Positions 8,173 to 16,825 of a stretch of 64,000 bases of DNA are shown in pieces. The position numbers and the translations under genes are program-made. Position 1 is the first letter of the stretch; each line of letters opens with the position of its first letter. Below the pieces are notes generated by a model that worked only from the letters and a program-made list of their open reading frames with translations, was not told the DNA's origin and searched no databases. Source of the DNA: Vibrionales bacterium SWAT-3 (GTDB lineage: Bacteria > Pseudomonadota > Gammaproteobacteria > Enterobacterales > Vibrionaceae); contig AAZW01000008.1 of assembly GCA_000169995.1 (NCBI GenBank), positions 62,001-126,000 on the forward strand. Direction: 5' to 3'.

Positions 8173-8205
8173 AAAAACTGCGCTTGGAAACCAGAGCGCA
8201 GTTTT
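8173..8205 (-). terminator. Terminator (strong on minus strand)
   Basis: AAAACTGCGCT / AGCGCAGTTTT stem, 10-base loop. On the minus strand it is followed by TTTTTG, downstream of the small membrane-anchored protein gene. Confidence 0.75.
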
Positions 8206-8231
8206 AAAGTCGGAGTTATTTGAGTTCGTAT

Positions 8232-8633
8232 CTAACGAACGTAGTTCGCATCAACGCTGACATACCAGTGTTGAAGCTTGCCGTCGGTTTTTTTGATCCA
8301 CAAATCGTTGGTGTAACTCTCAATCTTGCCGTTAACCGTAAGGTTGAATGTGTTCTCGTCGAAGTCGCCAAGCTTCACAAACTGATCGGTCGTAACTAGG
8401 AACGGGTCCATGTCGTCAACGCCAACTACATCTGAAATCACATAGTAGTGGTAAGTAAATGGCTTGCTCGCATCATTTGGATTACTGCGGTATGCCACAA
8501 GCTTGAATGGTTCCGTCAGTGGGACATCGAGCGTTTGCTTGTCCATGGTCGCAGGGATTGGAATAAATAACCAAGCCGTAAATAGGCCGCAAGCCAAAAC
8601 CATCAGGAAGAAAAGAGTCTTAATTGCTTTCAT
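8232..8633 (-). CDS. small membrane-anchored protein of unknown function
   Basis: The start at 8633 is chosen because GAAGG lies 7 bases upstream. A TTG four codons earlier has no ribosome site. The 133-residue product begins with Lys-rich MKAIK and a hydrophobic stretch (residues ~6-26) that could be a signal anchor or uncleaved signal peptide. The rest is polar with many aromatic residues (FTYHYYVISD, LQHWYVSVDANYVR) and looks like a small beta-rich periplasmic domain. I do not recognise the family. It is monocistronic, with its own terminator. Confidence 0.6.
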   Translation of the reverse strand: MKAIKTLFFLMVLACGLFTAWLFIPIPATMDKQTLDVPLTEPFKLVAYRSNPNDASKPFTYHYYVISDVVGVDDMDPFLVTTDQFVKLGDFDENTFNLTVNGKIESYTNDLWIKKTDGKLQHWYVSVDANYVR

Positions 8634-8819
8634 AGCAACCTTCAAAATAGGTGATGTTGAAGGCGCTATGGTAACAGGTTTGATTTGTCGATTGTAAGAG
8701 TATGAATAAGTGAAGGCGGCACCACTCTGTTAGGAAATTTGAACAAATTGACTCACTGTTCATAATTTGTGGCTTGTAAATCTGAACGGCTAAGCCCCTT
8801 GCGACAACTCATTGTTAAA

Positions 8820-9152
8820 TTAATGAGCGTGGCCTTGTGATAGGTTGATCAACATGACGCCTGCGGCAACAAGCCCCATGCCAATCCAAACTTTAGTGTC
8901 CAGATGTTGGCTGTAAACGAAGGTCGAGATTAAGCTCACTGTCAAAATCGCTAATCCTGCCCATAGCGAGTGCACCACACCAACTGGCATTCCCTTCATT
9001 GCTTGGCTCAAAAATAGAAACGCTGCCAAGTGCCCTGAGATCACCAGTAAAGCTGGGACCGGTTTAGACAAACTAAATCCATCGGTGGCTTTAAGTGCAA
9101 CGTGAGAAAGTGCTTCAGCCATTACGCCCATCATCAAGAAAAACCAGCTCAT
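8820..9152 (-). CDS. SMR-family small multidrug / metabolite exporter
   Basis: The start at 9152 (MSWFFLMMG) is preceded by AAGG at a proper distance and fits the family. A start 14 codons upstream would add a polar tail not normal for SMR proteins. The 110 residues contain four membrane helices and the essential membrane Glu at position 13 (GVMAEALSHVALK). GVVHSLWAGLAILTVSLIST matches the conserved third-helix glycine/tryptophan region. It should act as a dual-topology dimer exporting cationic compounds by proton exchange, like SugE/EmrE. The substrate is unknown. No SMR partner is adjacent. Confidence 0.82.
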   Translation of the reverse strand: MSWFFLMMGVMAEALSHVALKATDGFSLSKPVPALLVISGHLAAFLFLSQAMKGMPVGVVHSLWAGLAILTVSLISTFVYSQHLDTKVWIGMGLVAAGVMLINLSQGHAH

Positions 9153-9250
9153 ATTCGTACCTTTATCTTTGTATTGTTTGTGTTGGTATAGCAAGAGTGT
9201 TTGAAAGTGGTCATTGGTGCTAATCGCGGATTAGCTCATATTGCATGCAC

Positions 9251-9290
9251 AAAAAAGCCCGCACCTCACGCTTTTGCAAGGTGCGGGCTA
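9251..9290 (-). terminator. Terminator of frmA-fghA
   Basis: AGCCCGCACCT / AGGTGCGGGCT stem with a 12-base loop. On the minus strand it is followed by TTTTTTG. It lies 12 bases after the fghA stop. Confidence 0.88.
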
Positions 9291-9301
9291 AATAGGTGTG
9301 A

Positions 9302-10141
9302 CTACTTGTTTAGGTAAGCTGCGTGGAACTCAATGTGCTCATCAATAAAGCTAGAGATGAAGTAGTAGCTGTGGTCGTAACCAGGCTGCATACGTAGCTC
9401 TAAATCGGCATTGGTTGTCTTCGCTGCTTCTACCAATTGCTCAGGTTTCAGTTGTTCAATTAGGAAGTTATCCGCTTCGCCTTGGTCAACCAACATTGGC
9501 AGTTTAGTGCCTTTGGTTTTTAGAAGCTCAGAGGCGTCGTACTGCTTCCATTCTTCAATATCTAAGCCTAGATATTGGTTAAATGCTTTTTGGCCCCAAG
9601 GACATTGCATTGGGTTGCTGATTGGGCTAAATGCAGAGATAGAACGGTAGCTATCTTCGTTCTTGATACCAATCGTTAGGGCACCGTGTCCACCCATGCT
9701 GTGACCAGAAATTGATTTCACTGATGTCACAGGGAAGAAAGACTCAATCAGTGCAGGAAGCTCTGTTACCACGTAATCGTACATGTGGTAATGGCTGTCC
9801 CATGGCGCTTGAGTAGCATTCACGTAGAAGCCTGCACCTTGGCCTAAGTCGTAGCTTTCATTGTCAGCAACGTTTTCACCACGTGGGCTTGTATCTGGGG
9901 CAACAATAGCGATGCCTTGCTCAGCCGCAGCTTTGAATGCGCCGGCTTTTTGCATAAAGTTTTCATCGGTACAGGTTAAGCCTGATAACCAATATAAAAC
10001 AGGAACTGGGTTTTCTTTGCTTGCATTGGGTGGCAAGAAAATCGCGAAACGCATATCGCAGTCAAGCGTTGCAGAAAAGTGGGTGTATTGTTTGTGCCAA
10101 CCACCAGCAACCTTTGCTTGGCTAATGTTTTCGATTGTCAT
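9302..10141 (-). CDS. fghA: S-formylglutathione hydrolase
   Basis: The protein has 279 residues, full length for the FghA/FrmB/esterase D family. The nucleophile elbow is GHSMGGHGALT (Ser at ~150), with the catalytic Asp in the LVDQGEADNFL region and His in YDHSYYFISSF near the C-terminus. LSGLTCTDENFMQKAGAF is the family oxyanion-side signature. It converts S-formylglutathione to formate and glutathione in the cytosol, the second step of formaldehyde detoxification. It lies 167 bases downstream of frmA on the same strand and shares a terminator, so the two are likely co-transcribed. Confidence 0.95.
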   Translation of the reverse strand: MTIENISQAKVAGGWHKQYTHFSATLDCDMRFAIFLPPNASKENPVPVLYWLSGLTCTDENFMQKAGAFKAAAEQGIAIVAPDTSPRGENVADNESYDLGQGAGFYVNATQAPWDSHYHMYDYVVTELPALIESFFPVTSVKSISGHSMGGHGALTIGIKNEDSYRSISAFSPISNPMQCPWGQKAFNQYLGLDIEEWKQYDASELLKTKGTKLPMLVDQGEADNFLIEQLKPEQLVEAAKTTNADLELRMQPGYDHSYYFISSFIDEHIEFHAAYLNK

Positions 10142-10210
10142 TTATTGTGCTCCGTTAGGTTGATGGTTTCGGAATTTATGTATTTGTTTTCTATAGCTTA
10201 AGCTAGAGGT

Positions 10211-10301
10211 TTCACCACCCACCGGGCAGGAGGTGGTGAAGACAGTTTCGCTCTGATGTTTAAGTCAGAACTGTGGTCTCGACAGTTAGGTGCCGAGACC
10301 A
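10211..10301. repeat. Two inverted repeats between frmA and fghA
   Basis: TTCACCACC / GGTGGTGAA brackets 10212-10239, and TGGTCTCG / CGAGACCA lies at 10274-10281 and 10294-10301. Neither has a U-run, so they look like intercistronic mRNA hairpins that might adjust the frmA:fghA ratio rather than full terminators. Confidence 0.45.
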
Positions 10302-10308
10302 AGGAGAA

Positions 10309-11469
<1,161 letters not shown>

Positions 11470-11612
11470 TTATATGTCAGTACAGCGGATAACTTTGCAA
11501 TTAAGTTCAACCCGTTAAGCGTAGTCGAGCTTAATTGTTTCCGCTCTCTCGTTTTGTTGGAGCTAGTATAAGTGTGGTCACAGGTTTTGATAATCCCCTT
11601 AAATAGAAAATG

Positions 11613-11634
11613 ATTATTACGCTTGTGTAATAAT
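11613..11634. promoter_or_regulatory. Inverted repeat upstream of frmA
   Basis: ATTATTAC-N6-GTAATAAT is a perfect 8-base dyad, about 155 bases upstream of the frmA start and 145 bases upstream of the divergent SMR gene. The 315-base gap holds no gene. This is its only conspicuous structure and is a candidate regulator-binding site for either gene. Confidence 0.4.
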
Positions 11635-11778
11635 TGGCGGAGTTTGAAGGGGGGAGAAAGGGGAGGTGTTGCTAAGAGAATCTATCGAGACTCTAAACAG
11701 TAACTAAGTAGAAGGGACATTTGATGGAAATAAATAGAGCATAAGCTTGCCGCCTATTTTCTAGTTGTAGGTTTGAAC

Positions 11779-12123
11779 ATGCTTTTCTCTCTCCCACCTC
11801 CTTTAATGCTATCGCTTGCCATTGTGCTTGAAGTTGTTGCCACTTCTTTATTACCTAAAACACAGCAATTTACTTCTCTACCTGCCACTGCCGCAGTATT
11901 GGCTGGCTACGGCTGTGCTTTCTATTTATTGTCTTTAACAGTGCAAACCATCTCTTTGGGTGTGGCGTATGCGATTTGGTGTGGGGCAGGGATCGTGTTA
12001 GTCGCAGCGTTGTCTTGGCTAGTCTTCGGGCAAAAGCTCGATATTTTCGCGATCATCGGCATCGTTTTGATTTTGGCTGGCGTGGTGATCATCAACCTGT
12101 TTTCGAGTTCGGTGAGTCATTAG
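11779..12123 (+). CDS. SMR-family small multidrug exporter (EmrE-like)
   Basis: The start is ATG at 11779. An in-frame TTG two codons earlier is less likely. The 114 residues form four membrane helices with the essential Glu in LAIVLEVVATSLLPKT and the helix-3 motif VAYAIWCGAGIVLVAALSW, close to EmrE (YAIWSGLGIV). The C-terminus is GVVIINLFSSSVSH. It should antiport organic cations against protons as a dimer. It is a different branch from the SMR gene at 8820-9152 (SugE/unknown type). A group II intron has inserted 17 bases after its stop. Confidence 0.87.
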   Translation: MLFSLPPPLMLSLAIVLEVVATSLLPKTQQFTSLPATAAVLAGYGCAFYLLSLTVQTISLGVAYAIWCGAGIVLVAALSWLVFGQKLDIFAIIGIVLILAGVVIINLFSSSVSH

Positions 12124-12180
12124 TGGCTAGATTGTTTTTGTCGGGTGGACGACACTTGTTACCAAGTGCCGTCTCCCTAA

Positions 12181-12214
12181 GAACCCAGCGTGCAACTTTC
12201 ACTGCACTAGGCTC
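12181..12214 (-). ncRNA. Group II intron domain V
   Basis: A 34-nt hairpin on the minus strand begins GAGCCTAGTG, has a GAAA tetraloop, and closes with CTGGGTTC. This has the right length, GNRA loop and 5' catalytic-triad-like AGC for domain V, the catalytic core. Domain VI follows at once. Confidence 0.88.
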
Positions 12215-12250
12215 AAGCCTCTACAAAGGCATCAAATGATACCCAGCAAC

Positions 12251-13723
12251 TTATAAAGCAGTGAGAGCAGGTTCAATCCAAGAATTACGAGCTGGCCTTT
12301 TGTGTTTCCTCTTTCCCAAGTATTCTTGGTATTGAGGGTCGAAAGGTGTCGCTGCGCTTCGGATCTTCACATGTCTTTCTATCGGCACTGTAGCTACCTG
12401 GAAAAGATTAAACTGGCAATCCATATCCTTTATCTTCTGCCAACCGTGAAACTGCCATTGGCCTTTTCGGTTGATGAAGTATTTCAAGGCGATCCAAGTT
12501 CTAGATTTTGTTGGATGTCGCCTTTTAGCCCAATGCCATAACGCATGAAATAGTTTGTGACCGACATAACTGAATACCTGTTTAGCTACGCAGTGGCGAT
12601 AATAGTTCGACCACCCTCTAAGCTTTGGGTTAATCAGTTTAATAAGGTCGTTCGCCGGTAGGGTAACGTGCTTTTTGATGAGTCCGCGCAAGTTACTTAG
12701 GAACGTCAATGTGTTGGCCTTGCTCGGTTTGATGAGCAGCTTTCCTTTGTACTTCCTATGGTTGAACCCAAGGAAGTCAAAACCGTCGTTGATGTGAGTA
12801 ATGTGCGTTTTCTCTTCGGATAACGTTAAGCCTCGAACCGCTAAGAAGTCAGCAATCAGTGGTTTGATCTCGTTCTCCAACACTTCCTTTGAAGCGCAGG
12901 TGACAACGAAATCGTCGGCATATCCAATAAAGTTAGCTCTTGCGCCTTTCTTAAGCGCGGTAGACTTAATGCACTGTTCGAGACCCGATAACGTCATCAA
13001 CATCAAGGTGGGGGATATAATCCCGCCTTGAGGCGTGCCTTCGTCGGTGTCGTAAAACAGCCCTTTGTCTACAAAGCCTGACTTTAGCCATTGCTCCAAC
13101 ATCCGTTTATCGATGGCGATGTTATCCATCAGCCACTGATGCCCGATTTTGTCGAAGCAAGCTTTGATATCTCCTTCAAGAACCCATTGTGCTGACCGTT
13201 TTTGACTCAAACATATAAAACACTGACTGACAGCGTCAGCTGTGCTGCGATTTGGTCTAAAACCATAGCTGTTAGGATCGGCAAGCGTTTCGGACACAGG
13301 TTCTAACGCTAGAAGATGGAGAGCTTGTTGGGCTCTATCAATCATGCATGGAATACCCAGTGGCCTGAGCTTACCGTTCTTTTTGGGGATGTAGATACGC
13401 TTGAGTGGTTTTGCTCGATAAGCTTTCCGACTCAGTTGATTTGCCGCTTTCATACGACGCGTGTCTGTGTTCCAGACAACGCCGTCTATTCCAGGCGTTT
13501 TACTGCCTTTATTTTGAGAGACTCGCTTAACAGCAAGAAGTTTTGCTGAGCGAGAGTGAGTCAGTATCCACTGCAATGCTTTTGCTTTGCCGTGCTTACC
13601 GTCTCTAGTTGCCTTTGCGATACGCATTTGAAGCTTTAAGACGTTCGCCTCTACGGCCTTCCAGTTAATGGATTGCCACTGTGCACTGTCAGAAGATGTA
13701 CTAATCTCATTCGAAATCATCAT
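12251..13723 (-). CDS. ltrA: Group II intron reverse transcriptase / maturase
   Basis: I choose the start at 13723 (AAGGAAG upstream). The longer frame to 13882 reads into intron RNA structure. The 490 residues include the RT palm and fingers with IYIPKKNGKLRPLGIPC, FRPNRSTADAV, EGDIKACFDKI (catalytic Asp), QGGIISPTLM and the YADD box (FIGYADDFVV). A maturase X domain follows (LRGWSNYYRHCVAKQVF). The protein stops at SWIEPALTAL with no Cys/His HNH endonuclease domain, and domain V begins 37 bases later, so this is an endonuclease-minus, chloroplast-like class enzyme. It promotes splicing and retrohoming of its own intron. Confidence 0.93.
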   Translation of the reverse strand: MMISNEISTSSDSAQWQSINWKAVEANVLKLQMRIAKATRDGKHGKAKALQWILTHSRSAKLLAVKRVSQNKGSKTPGIDGVVWNTDTRRMKAANQLSRKAYRAKPLKRIYIPKKNGKLRPLGIPCMIDRAQQALHLLALEPVSETLADPNSYGFRPNRSTADAVSQCFICLSQKRSAQWVLEGDIKACFDKIGHQWLMDNIAIDKRMLEQWLKSGFVDKGLFYDTDEGTPQGGIISPTLMLMTLSGLEQCIKSTALKKGARANFIGYADDFVVTCASKEVLENEIKPLIADFLAVRGLTLSEEKTHITHINDGFDFLGFNHRKYKGKLLIKPSKANTLTFLSNLRGLIKKHVTLPANDLIKLINPKLRGWSNYYRHCVAKQVFSYVGHKLFHALWHWAKRRHPTKSRTWIALKYFINRKGQWQFHGWQKIKDMDCQFNLFQVATVPIERHVKIRSAATPFDPQYQEYLGKRKHKRPARNSWIEPALTAL

Positions 13724-14298
13724 TTGCTTTTCTTCCTTAATAAAGTTCTTCAAACTCTCTCGCAACGAGAGACCAGTTGGAAGTGGGCTCACTTTCGTGA
13801 CCAGACACAAGTCTGTATCTGCATCGTTACAATGCAGCCTTTGCTTTTTCCAACCTCCTCTACCTGCATCACTATCGGCCACTTCGGCTTTCCCAGAGGG
13901 AGTGATACAGGCTTACCATGTTCCGTATGCAACGCAATGGTAGGTTAGGTGCCCGCTATAATGCGAAGAGCGTGTCGATCACGAAAGAGCATGGGGCAAT
14001 CTCTTTCCTACTCTTAGTGCCTTTTGGCGACAGCGTAAAAACCACTTCCGCTGCTTATGATATAACGCATCTTATGCGGATTCACGTTTGTTCACCATAC
14101 TACCTACCTAGCACTCACCCGATTTATGTGGTTATCAGGAGGAGCTTTCTCTCGCGATTTAGCTCCCGACAAGATAGTTTCTTGTCTTCGTTACATTGTC
14201 AGAGCCGCTACTTAATTCAGGCTCCTAGGTTCATCTGGTGATACAGATGGTCCATTCTTAACGCGATGGACAGCGCTGCATACGACCTCATGTCGCAC

Positions 14299-14475
14299 GC
14301 CCCAAAATCATTTTCACACGCTTTATCTTCACTGTTTTTTTGCTATCTTTTTAGCCCAACCTGTCCTTGCGAGTATGAATATTTATTCAACCATACACAA
14401 AGAGCAACGGGATTGCATTTACGCTCGTTTGAATTGAGTTCATAATGGACTTTTTCTGTTCACCAAGGAGGCTGT
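14299..14475. other. Intergenic stretch between intron and recX-like gene
   Basis: 177 bases form the exon side of the intron insertion and the leader of the recX-like gene. AAGGAGG at 14464-14470 is its ribosome site. No other structure was recognised. Confidence 0.5.
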
Positions 14476-14907
14476 ATGACAGAGCAAGAGCTATACGAGT
14501 ATGCGGTTACTTTACTATCAAAACGTGATTACTCATCTGGAGATTTGAAATACCAACTATCGCGCTTATCCGATGTTCATCAGGTTGATGCGGTTATGGA
14601 AAGGTTGCTATCTCACCACTATGTAGATGACACACGACTTATCGAGCGAGAGATTCAAAAGCAGCTCACAAAGCTCCATGGCGAAACGCGTATTAAGCAC
14701 GAATTAAGAAAAAAAGGGCTTGATGCGTTGTTAATCGCACAGTCCCTTGAAGATCTCGATGTTGATTGGTTTGAGCTTTGTCTAACCGCTAAAGTGAAAA
14801 AGTTTGGCTCGAATAAGCCGAAAGATGAAAAAGAAAAAGCTCAGGTGATCCGTTACTTGCAGTATAGGGGCCATCATTTGGGAGCAATTCTAGAGTCGCT
14901 AAGTTAA
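14476..14907 (+). CDS. recX: RecX-family protein (probably an accessory paralogue)
   Basis: The 143-residue product has the three-helix repeats of RecX: YAVTLLSKRDYSSGDLKYQL, then HHYVDDTRLIEREIQKQL with GETRIKHELRKKGLD, then WFELCLTAKVKKFG and YLQYRGHHLGAILESL. A strong ribosome site (AAGGAGG) precedes ATG. RecX binds RecA filaments and dampens recombinase and coprotease activity. No recA is adjacent, and the gene sits between a mobile intron and an integrase region, so it is likely an extra copy carried by a mobile element, where it could blunt the host SOS response. The housekeeping copy should lie elsewhere. Confidence 0.8.
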   Translation: MTEQELYEYAVTLLSKRDYSSGDLKYQLSRLSDVHQVDAVMERLLSHHYVDDTRLIEREIQKQLTKLHGETRIKHELRKKGLDALLIAQSLEDLDVDWFELCLTAKVKKFGSNKPKDEKEKAQVIRYLQYRGHHLGAILESLS

Positions 14908-14927
14908 TACAATACAAACAGCTTCTT

Positions 14928-15152
14928 ATGACCTTTAACGAATACTTCGAAAAAGTACAACGACAAATAAGTAAAGCAAGCTCACTAGAAGACCTTTTAG
15001 TTTGGCGTAAAAGAATCAATATTGGTATCGCAGGCTTACCTTACAAAGCAAATAAAGGGTGCTTAGTCGCTCATTGCTATACATCGAACAAAGAAGTATC
15101 TAAGAGGAACAATCAATATGACAATCTTGATCACACGAGGCGAGGTAATTGA
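14928..15152 (+). CDS. hypothetical 74-residue protein
   Basis: This small frame starts 20 bases after the recX-like stop and overlaps the start of the fis-like frame by 35 bases. The first half (MTFNEYFEKVQRQISKASSL, then VWRKRINIGIAG) looks like genuine amphipathic helical protein. The last third (NNQYDNLDHTRRGN) coincides with the fis-like start and may be out-of-frame tail. I do not recognise a family. The dense co-directional spacing suggests a recX-hypothetical-fis operon from a mobile element. Confidence 0.45.
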   Translation: MTFNEYFEKVQRQISKASSLEDLLVWRKRINIGIAGLPYKANKGCLVAHCYTSNKEVSKRNNQYDNLDHTRRGN

Positions 15153-15402
15153 ATGTGTTAAACAAGAGCTTGAATTGGCAGGAATTGTAGATAAAAAGTA
15201 CGCAGCGCCCGATCTCAGACAATTACTACCATAACTGAAGTTCACCATTGTAGAAGCGCTCTTACTACATACTCGTGGCAATCAAGCGCTGGCCGCCCGA
15301 ATGCTTGGGATTAATCGTGGTACATTACGGAAAATTTCTAAACAAGGCTTTAAGGATGGAAGCTATCTATTAGCAAGAAGCGGCTTTTGTAACGCCTATT
15401 AA
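15118..15402 (+). pseudogene. fis-like DNA-binding protein gene with an in-frame stop
   Basis: Translation from ATG 15118 runs 38 codons (MTILITRGEVIECVKQ...), meets TAA at 15232, then continues in the same frame for 55 codons. The second part is an unmistakable Fis-type C-terminal helix-turn-helix: [18 protein letters not shown], then [10 protein letters not shown], close to the [20 protein letters not shown] of Fis. The frame is otherwise open, so a single nonsense mutation inactivates a ~94-residue regulator. Plasmids and integrative elements commonly carry such Fis relatives. No internal ATG allows a full second product. Confidence 0.72.
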
Positions 15403-15431
15403 TTGCTGCATAAGAATGGAACAAAAGCCGC
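15380..15431. repeat. 11-bp inverted repeat at the fis-like 3' end
   Basis: GCGGCTTTTGT (15380-15390) and ACAAAAGCCGC (15421-15431) flank a 30-base spacer holding the stop codon. It may be a hairpin or a recombination relic. There is no U-run. The rest of 15403-15638 contains no gene I can support. Confidence 0.5.
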
Positions 15432-15638
15432 CAAAGAATAAAAACGTTTTCTATTGTTCCTTCAAGATGCCTTATCGAAAGTCTTGGACGGATATTAAAA
15501 GAGCCATCAAGAAGGAAAGCGAGACTAAAGTAGTCACATCCAACCGTCAAGCATCTTCCATTAACCACTGTCATTTCTTCTTTACACCATCCACTAACCT
15601 TACTAAGGCCACTTCTAAAGTTAGACTGGAGGTCAATT

Positions 15639-16232
15639 ATGTGGACAAAGAAAGGTCACCTCACTGGGCAGAAAAAGCCCTTCAAGCTCGAAGATATCTG
15701 GCGAATTCGCACTAGACTAGAAATCGAAGGCAACATCATGGAATTGGCTCTGCTCAATCTCGCTATCGACTGCAAATTGCGTTCATGTGATTTGCTCAGA
15801 ATGAAAGTGAGGGACATCTCTTCTGGAGGGGTAATTCAAGAACGGGTACTTTACAGTCAGAGTAAAACTGGCAGAGAAGTACAATTTGAGATTACTTCTC
15901 GTACTGCACAATCATTAGCTCAATGGCTAATGCACCGCAAACTGACGGCATCAGACTATATCTTCCCTAGTCCTAGGAGGCAGGGGAAATCGATGAGTTA
16001 TAGCAACTATGCCACTATCATTCGCCGCTGGGTAACCGAACTCGGCTACGATCCCTACCTCTATGGTACACACTCGATGCGCCGTACCAAGGCGACCTTA
16101 ATTTATGCGAGAACTAAAAACATTCGCGCTGTGCAGTTATTGCTTGGCCATGTGAAGTTAGATAATACCATTCGCTATTTAGGTGTAGAAATAGAGGATG
16201 CTCTAAACATATCTGAGGGGATAGACTCATAG
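15639..16232 (+). CDS. tyrosine recombinase / integrase, catalytic-domain-only type
   Basis: The protein has 197 residues with a good ribosome site (GGAGG) before ATG. The catalytic set is visible: Arg in CKLRSCDLLRMKV, Lys in YSQSKTGREVQF, HSMRRTKATLIY (His-x-x-Arg), LLGHVKLDNTIRYLG (His and the nucleophilic Tyr). It lacks the separate N-terminal core-binding domain and belongs to a widely spread group of ~200-residue integrases found on plasmids and islands. It is likely the integration module of the accessory region. No attachment sites could be identified by eye. Confidence 0.88.
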   Translation: MWTKKGHLTGQKKPFKLEDIWRIRTRLEIEGNIMELALLNLAIDCKLRSCDLLRMKVRDISSGGVIQERVLYSQSKTGREVQFEITSRTAQSLAQWLMHRKLTASDYIFPSPRRQGKSMSYSNYATIIRRWVTELGYDPYLYGTHSMRRTKATLIYARTKNIRAVQLLLGHVKLDNTIRYLGVEIEDALNISEGIDS

Positions 16233-16278
16233 TGAGGTTAGGATGAAGCTTATAGATAGGTCGTTTTTATTTATCATT

Positions 16279-16325
16279 ATAAAGCCATTGCTAATCAATG
16301 CTTTATGGTTTGTTTGTATTTTTTA
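16279..16325 (+). terminator. Hairpin after the integrase
   Basis: ATAAAG(C)CATTG / CAATGCTTTAT stem (16279-16306) with a CTAAT loop and one bulge. The following DNA is T-rich (TTTGTTTGTATTTTTT), so it is a plausible terminator. Confidence 0.5.
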
Positions 16326-16327
16326 AC

Positions 16328-16361
16328 GCCGTATATCTTCTTTTTAATGTGCCGTATTTCT
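16328..16361. promoter_or_regulatory. Direct repeats upstream of abiEi
   Basis: GCCGTATATCT (16328-16338) and GCCGTATTTCT (16351-16361) match in 10 of 11 positions at a 23-base period. They lie about 60-90 bases before the antitoxin start. AbiEi antitoxins are known to autorepress by binding paired repeats at their promoter, and this pair is a candidate operator. Confidence 0.45.
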
Positions 16362-16419
16362 TTCTGTCATTATAAGGTTGCGTTATACTACCGACACGTA
16401 TAAAAGCTAGGAGGTTCAA

Positions 16420-16824
16420 ATGACAGCTGTTGAACGCGTTTATCAAAAGATAAAGCGCTCAAGACGTTATGTTTTTGAGCGCAAAGACTTTGATGGTTTT
16501 GCTAGCTACGACCAAATCGGTCGAGCGTTAAGGCAGTTAGTTAAGCAAGGTGAGTTAATTAAACTTGGCTACGGTCTATACACAAAAGCAAGAATGAATA
16601 GTCTAACCGGCAGACCCATGCCCACAAACCCTGGCGGAAGCGATGCCCTGATGCGTGAAATTTTAAAGATGAAAGGTGTCGATTTTGAAATGGACAAACT
16701 GTCTTTACAAAGCCTATCTGGTAAAAGCACCCAAATCCCATCCTCCATTCAATACTCGTGGAACCATAAACAGTTTAATCGCAAGTTAGCTGTCGGTAAC
16801 CGAGTCTTAAACTCACCGAGTTAA
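16420..16824 (+). CDS. AbiEi-type antitoxin / regulator (DUF6088-like)
   Basis: The 134-residue protein begins with a winged helix-turn-helix (residues ~5-60): AVERVYQKIKRS, FERKDFDGFASYDQIGRAL and LVKQGELIKLGYGLYTKA. This is the standard N-terminal half of AbiEi-like antitoxins. The C-terminal half is less conserved. A strong ribosome site (AGGAGG) precedes ATG. The gene ends one base before its AbiEii-type partner, the usual arrangement of type IV AbiE toxin-antitoxin pairs, which give abortive phage resistance and stabilise islands. It should bind its own promoter and neutralise the toxin indirectly. Confidence 0.8.
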   Translation: MTAVERVYQKIKRSRRYVFERKDFDGFASYDQIGRALRQLVKQGELIKLGYGLYTKARMNSLTGRPMPTNPGGSDALMREILKMKGVDFEMDKLSLQSLSGKSTQIPSSIQYSWNHKQFNRKLAVGNRVLNSPS

Positions 16825-16825
16825 T

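Larger units (their letters stand above)
12140..14298 (-). mobile_element. Group II intron (about 2159 nt), complete
   Basis: On the minus strand the 5' end reads GTGCGACATGAGG at 14298-14286, the canonical GUGYG boundary. The 3' end reads CCCGAC at 12145-12140, after a clear domain V (12181-12214) and a domain VI hairpin (GACGGCACTTG / CAAGTGTCGTC around 12148-12174). The maturase ORF lies in domain IV. Removing the intron joins ...TTTTGGGGC to AAAAACAATC. It therefore sits in intergenic DNA between the SMR gene and a recX-like gene and disrupts no protein. Integrity of domains V/VI and the ORF suggest it may still be mobile. Confidence 0.88.

Noticed and set aside
13918..14241. 107-residue frame inside the intron
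   Set aside because: It lies in structured intron RNA (domains I-III), on the strand opposite to the intron.
15380..15431. Possible integron attC site
   Set aside because: The long inverted repeat lacks the conserved RYYYAAC/GTTRRRY core sites and the bulge pattern, and no integron integrase or cassette array is present.
15416..15715. 99-residue frame before the integrase
   Set aside because: It overlaps the integrase start in another frame. Its composition is low quality and no ribosome site was seen.
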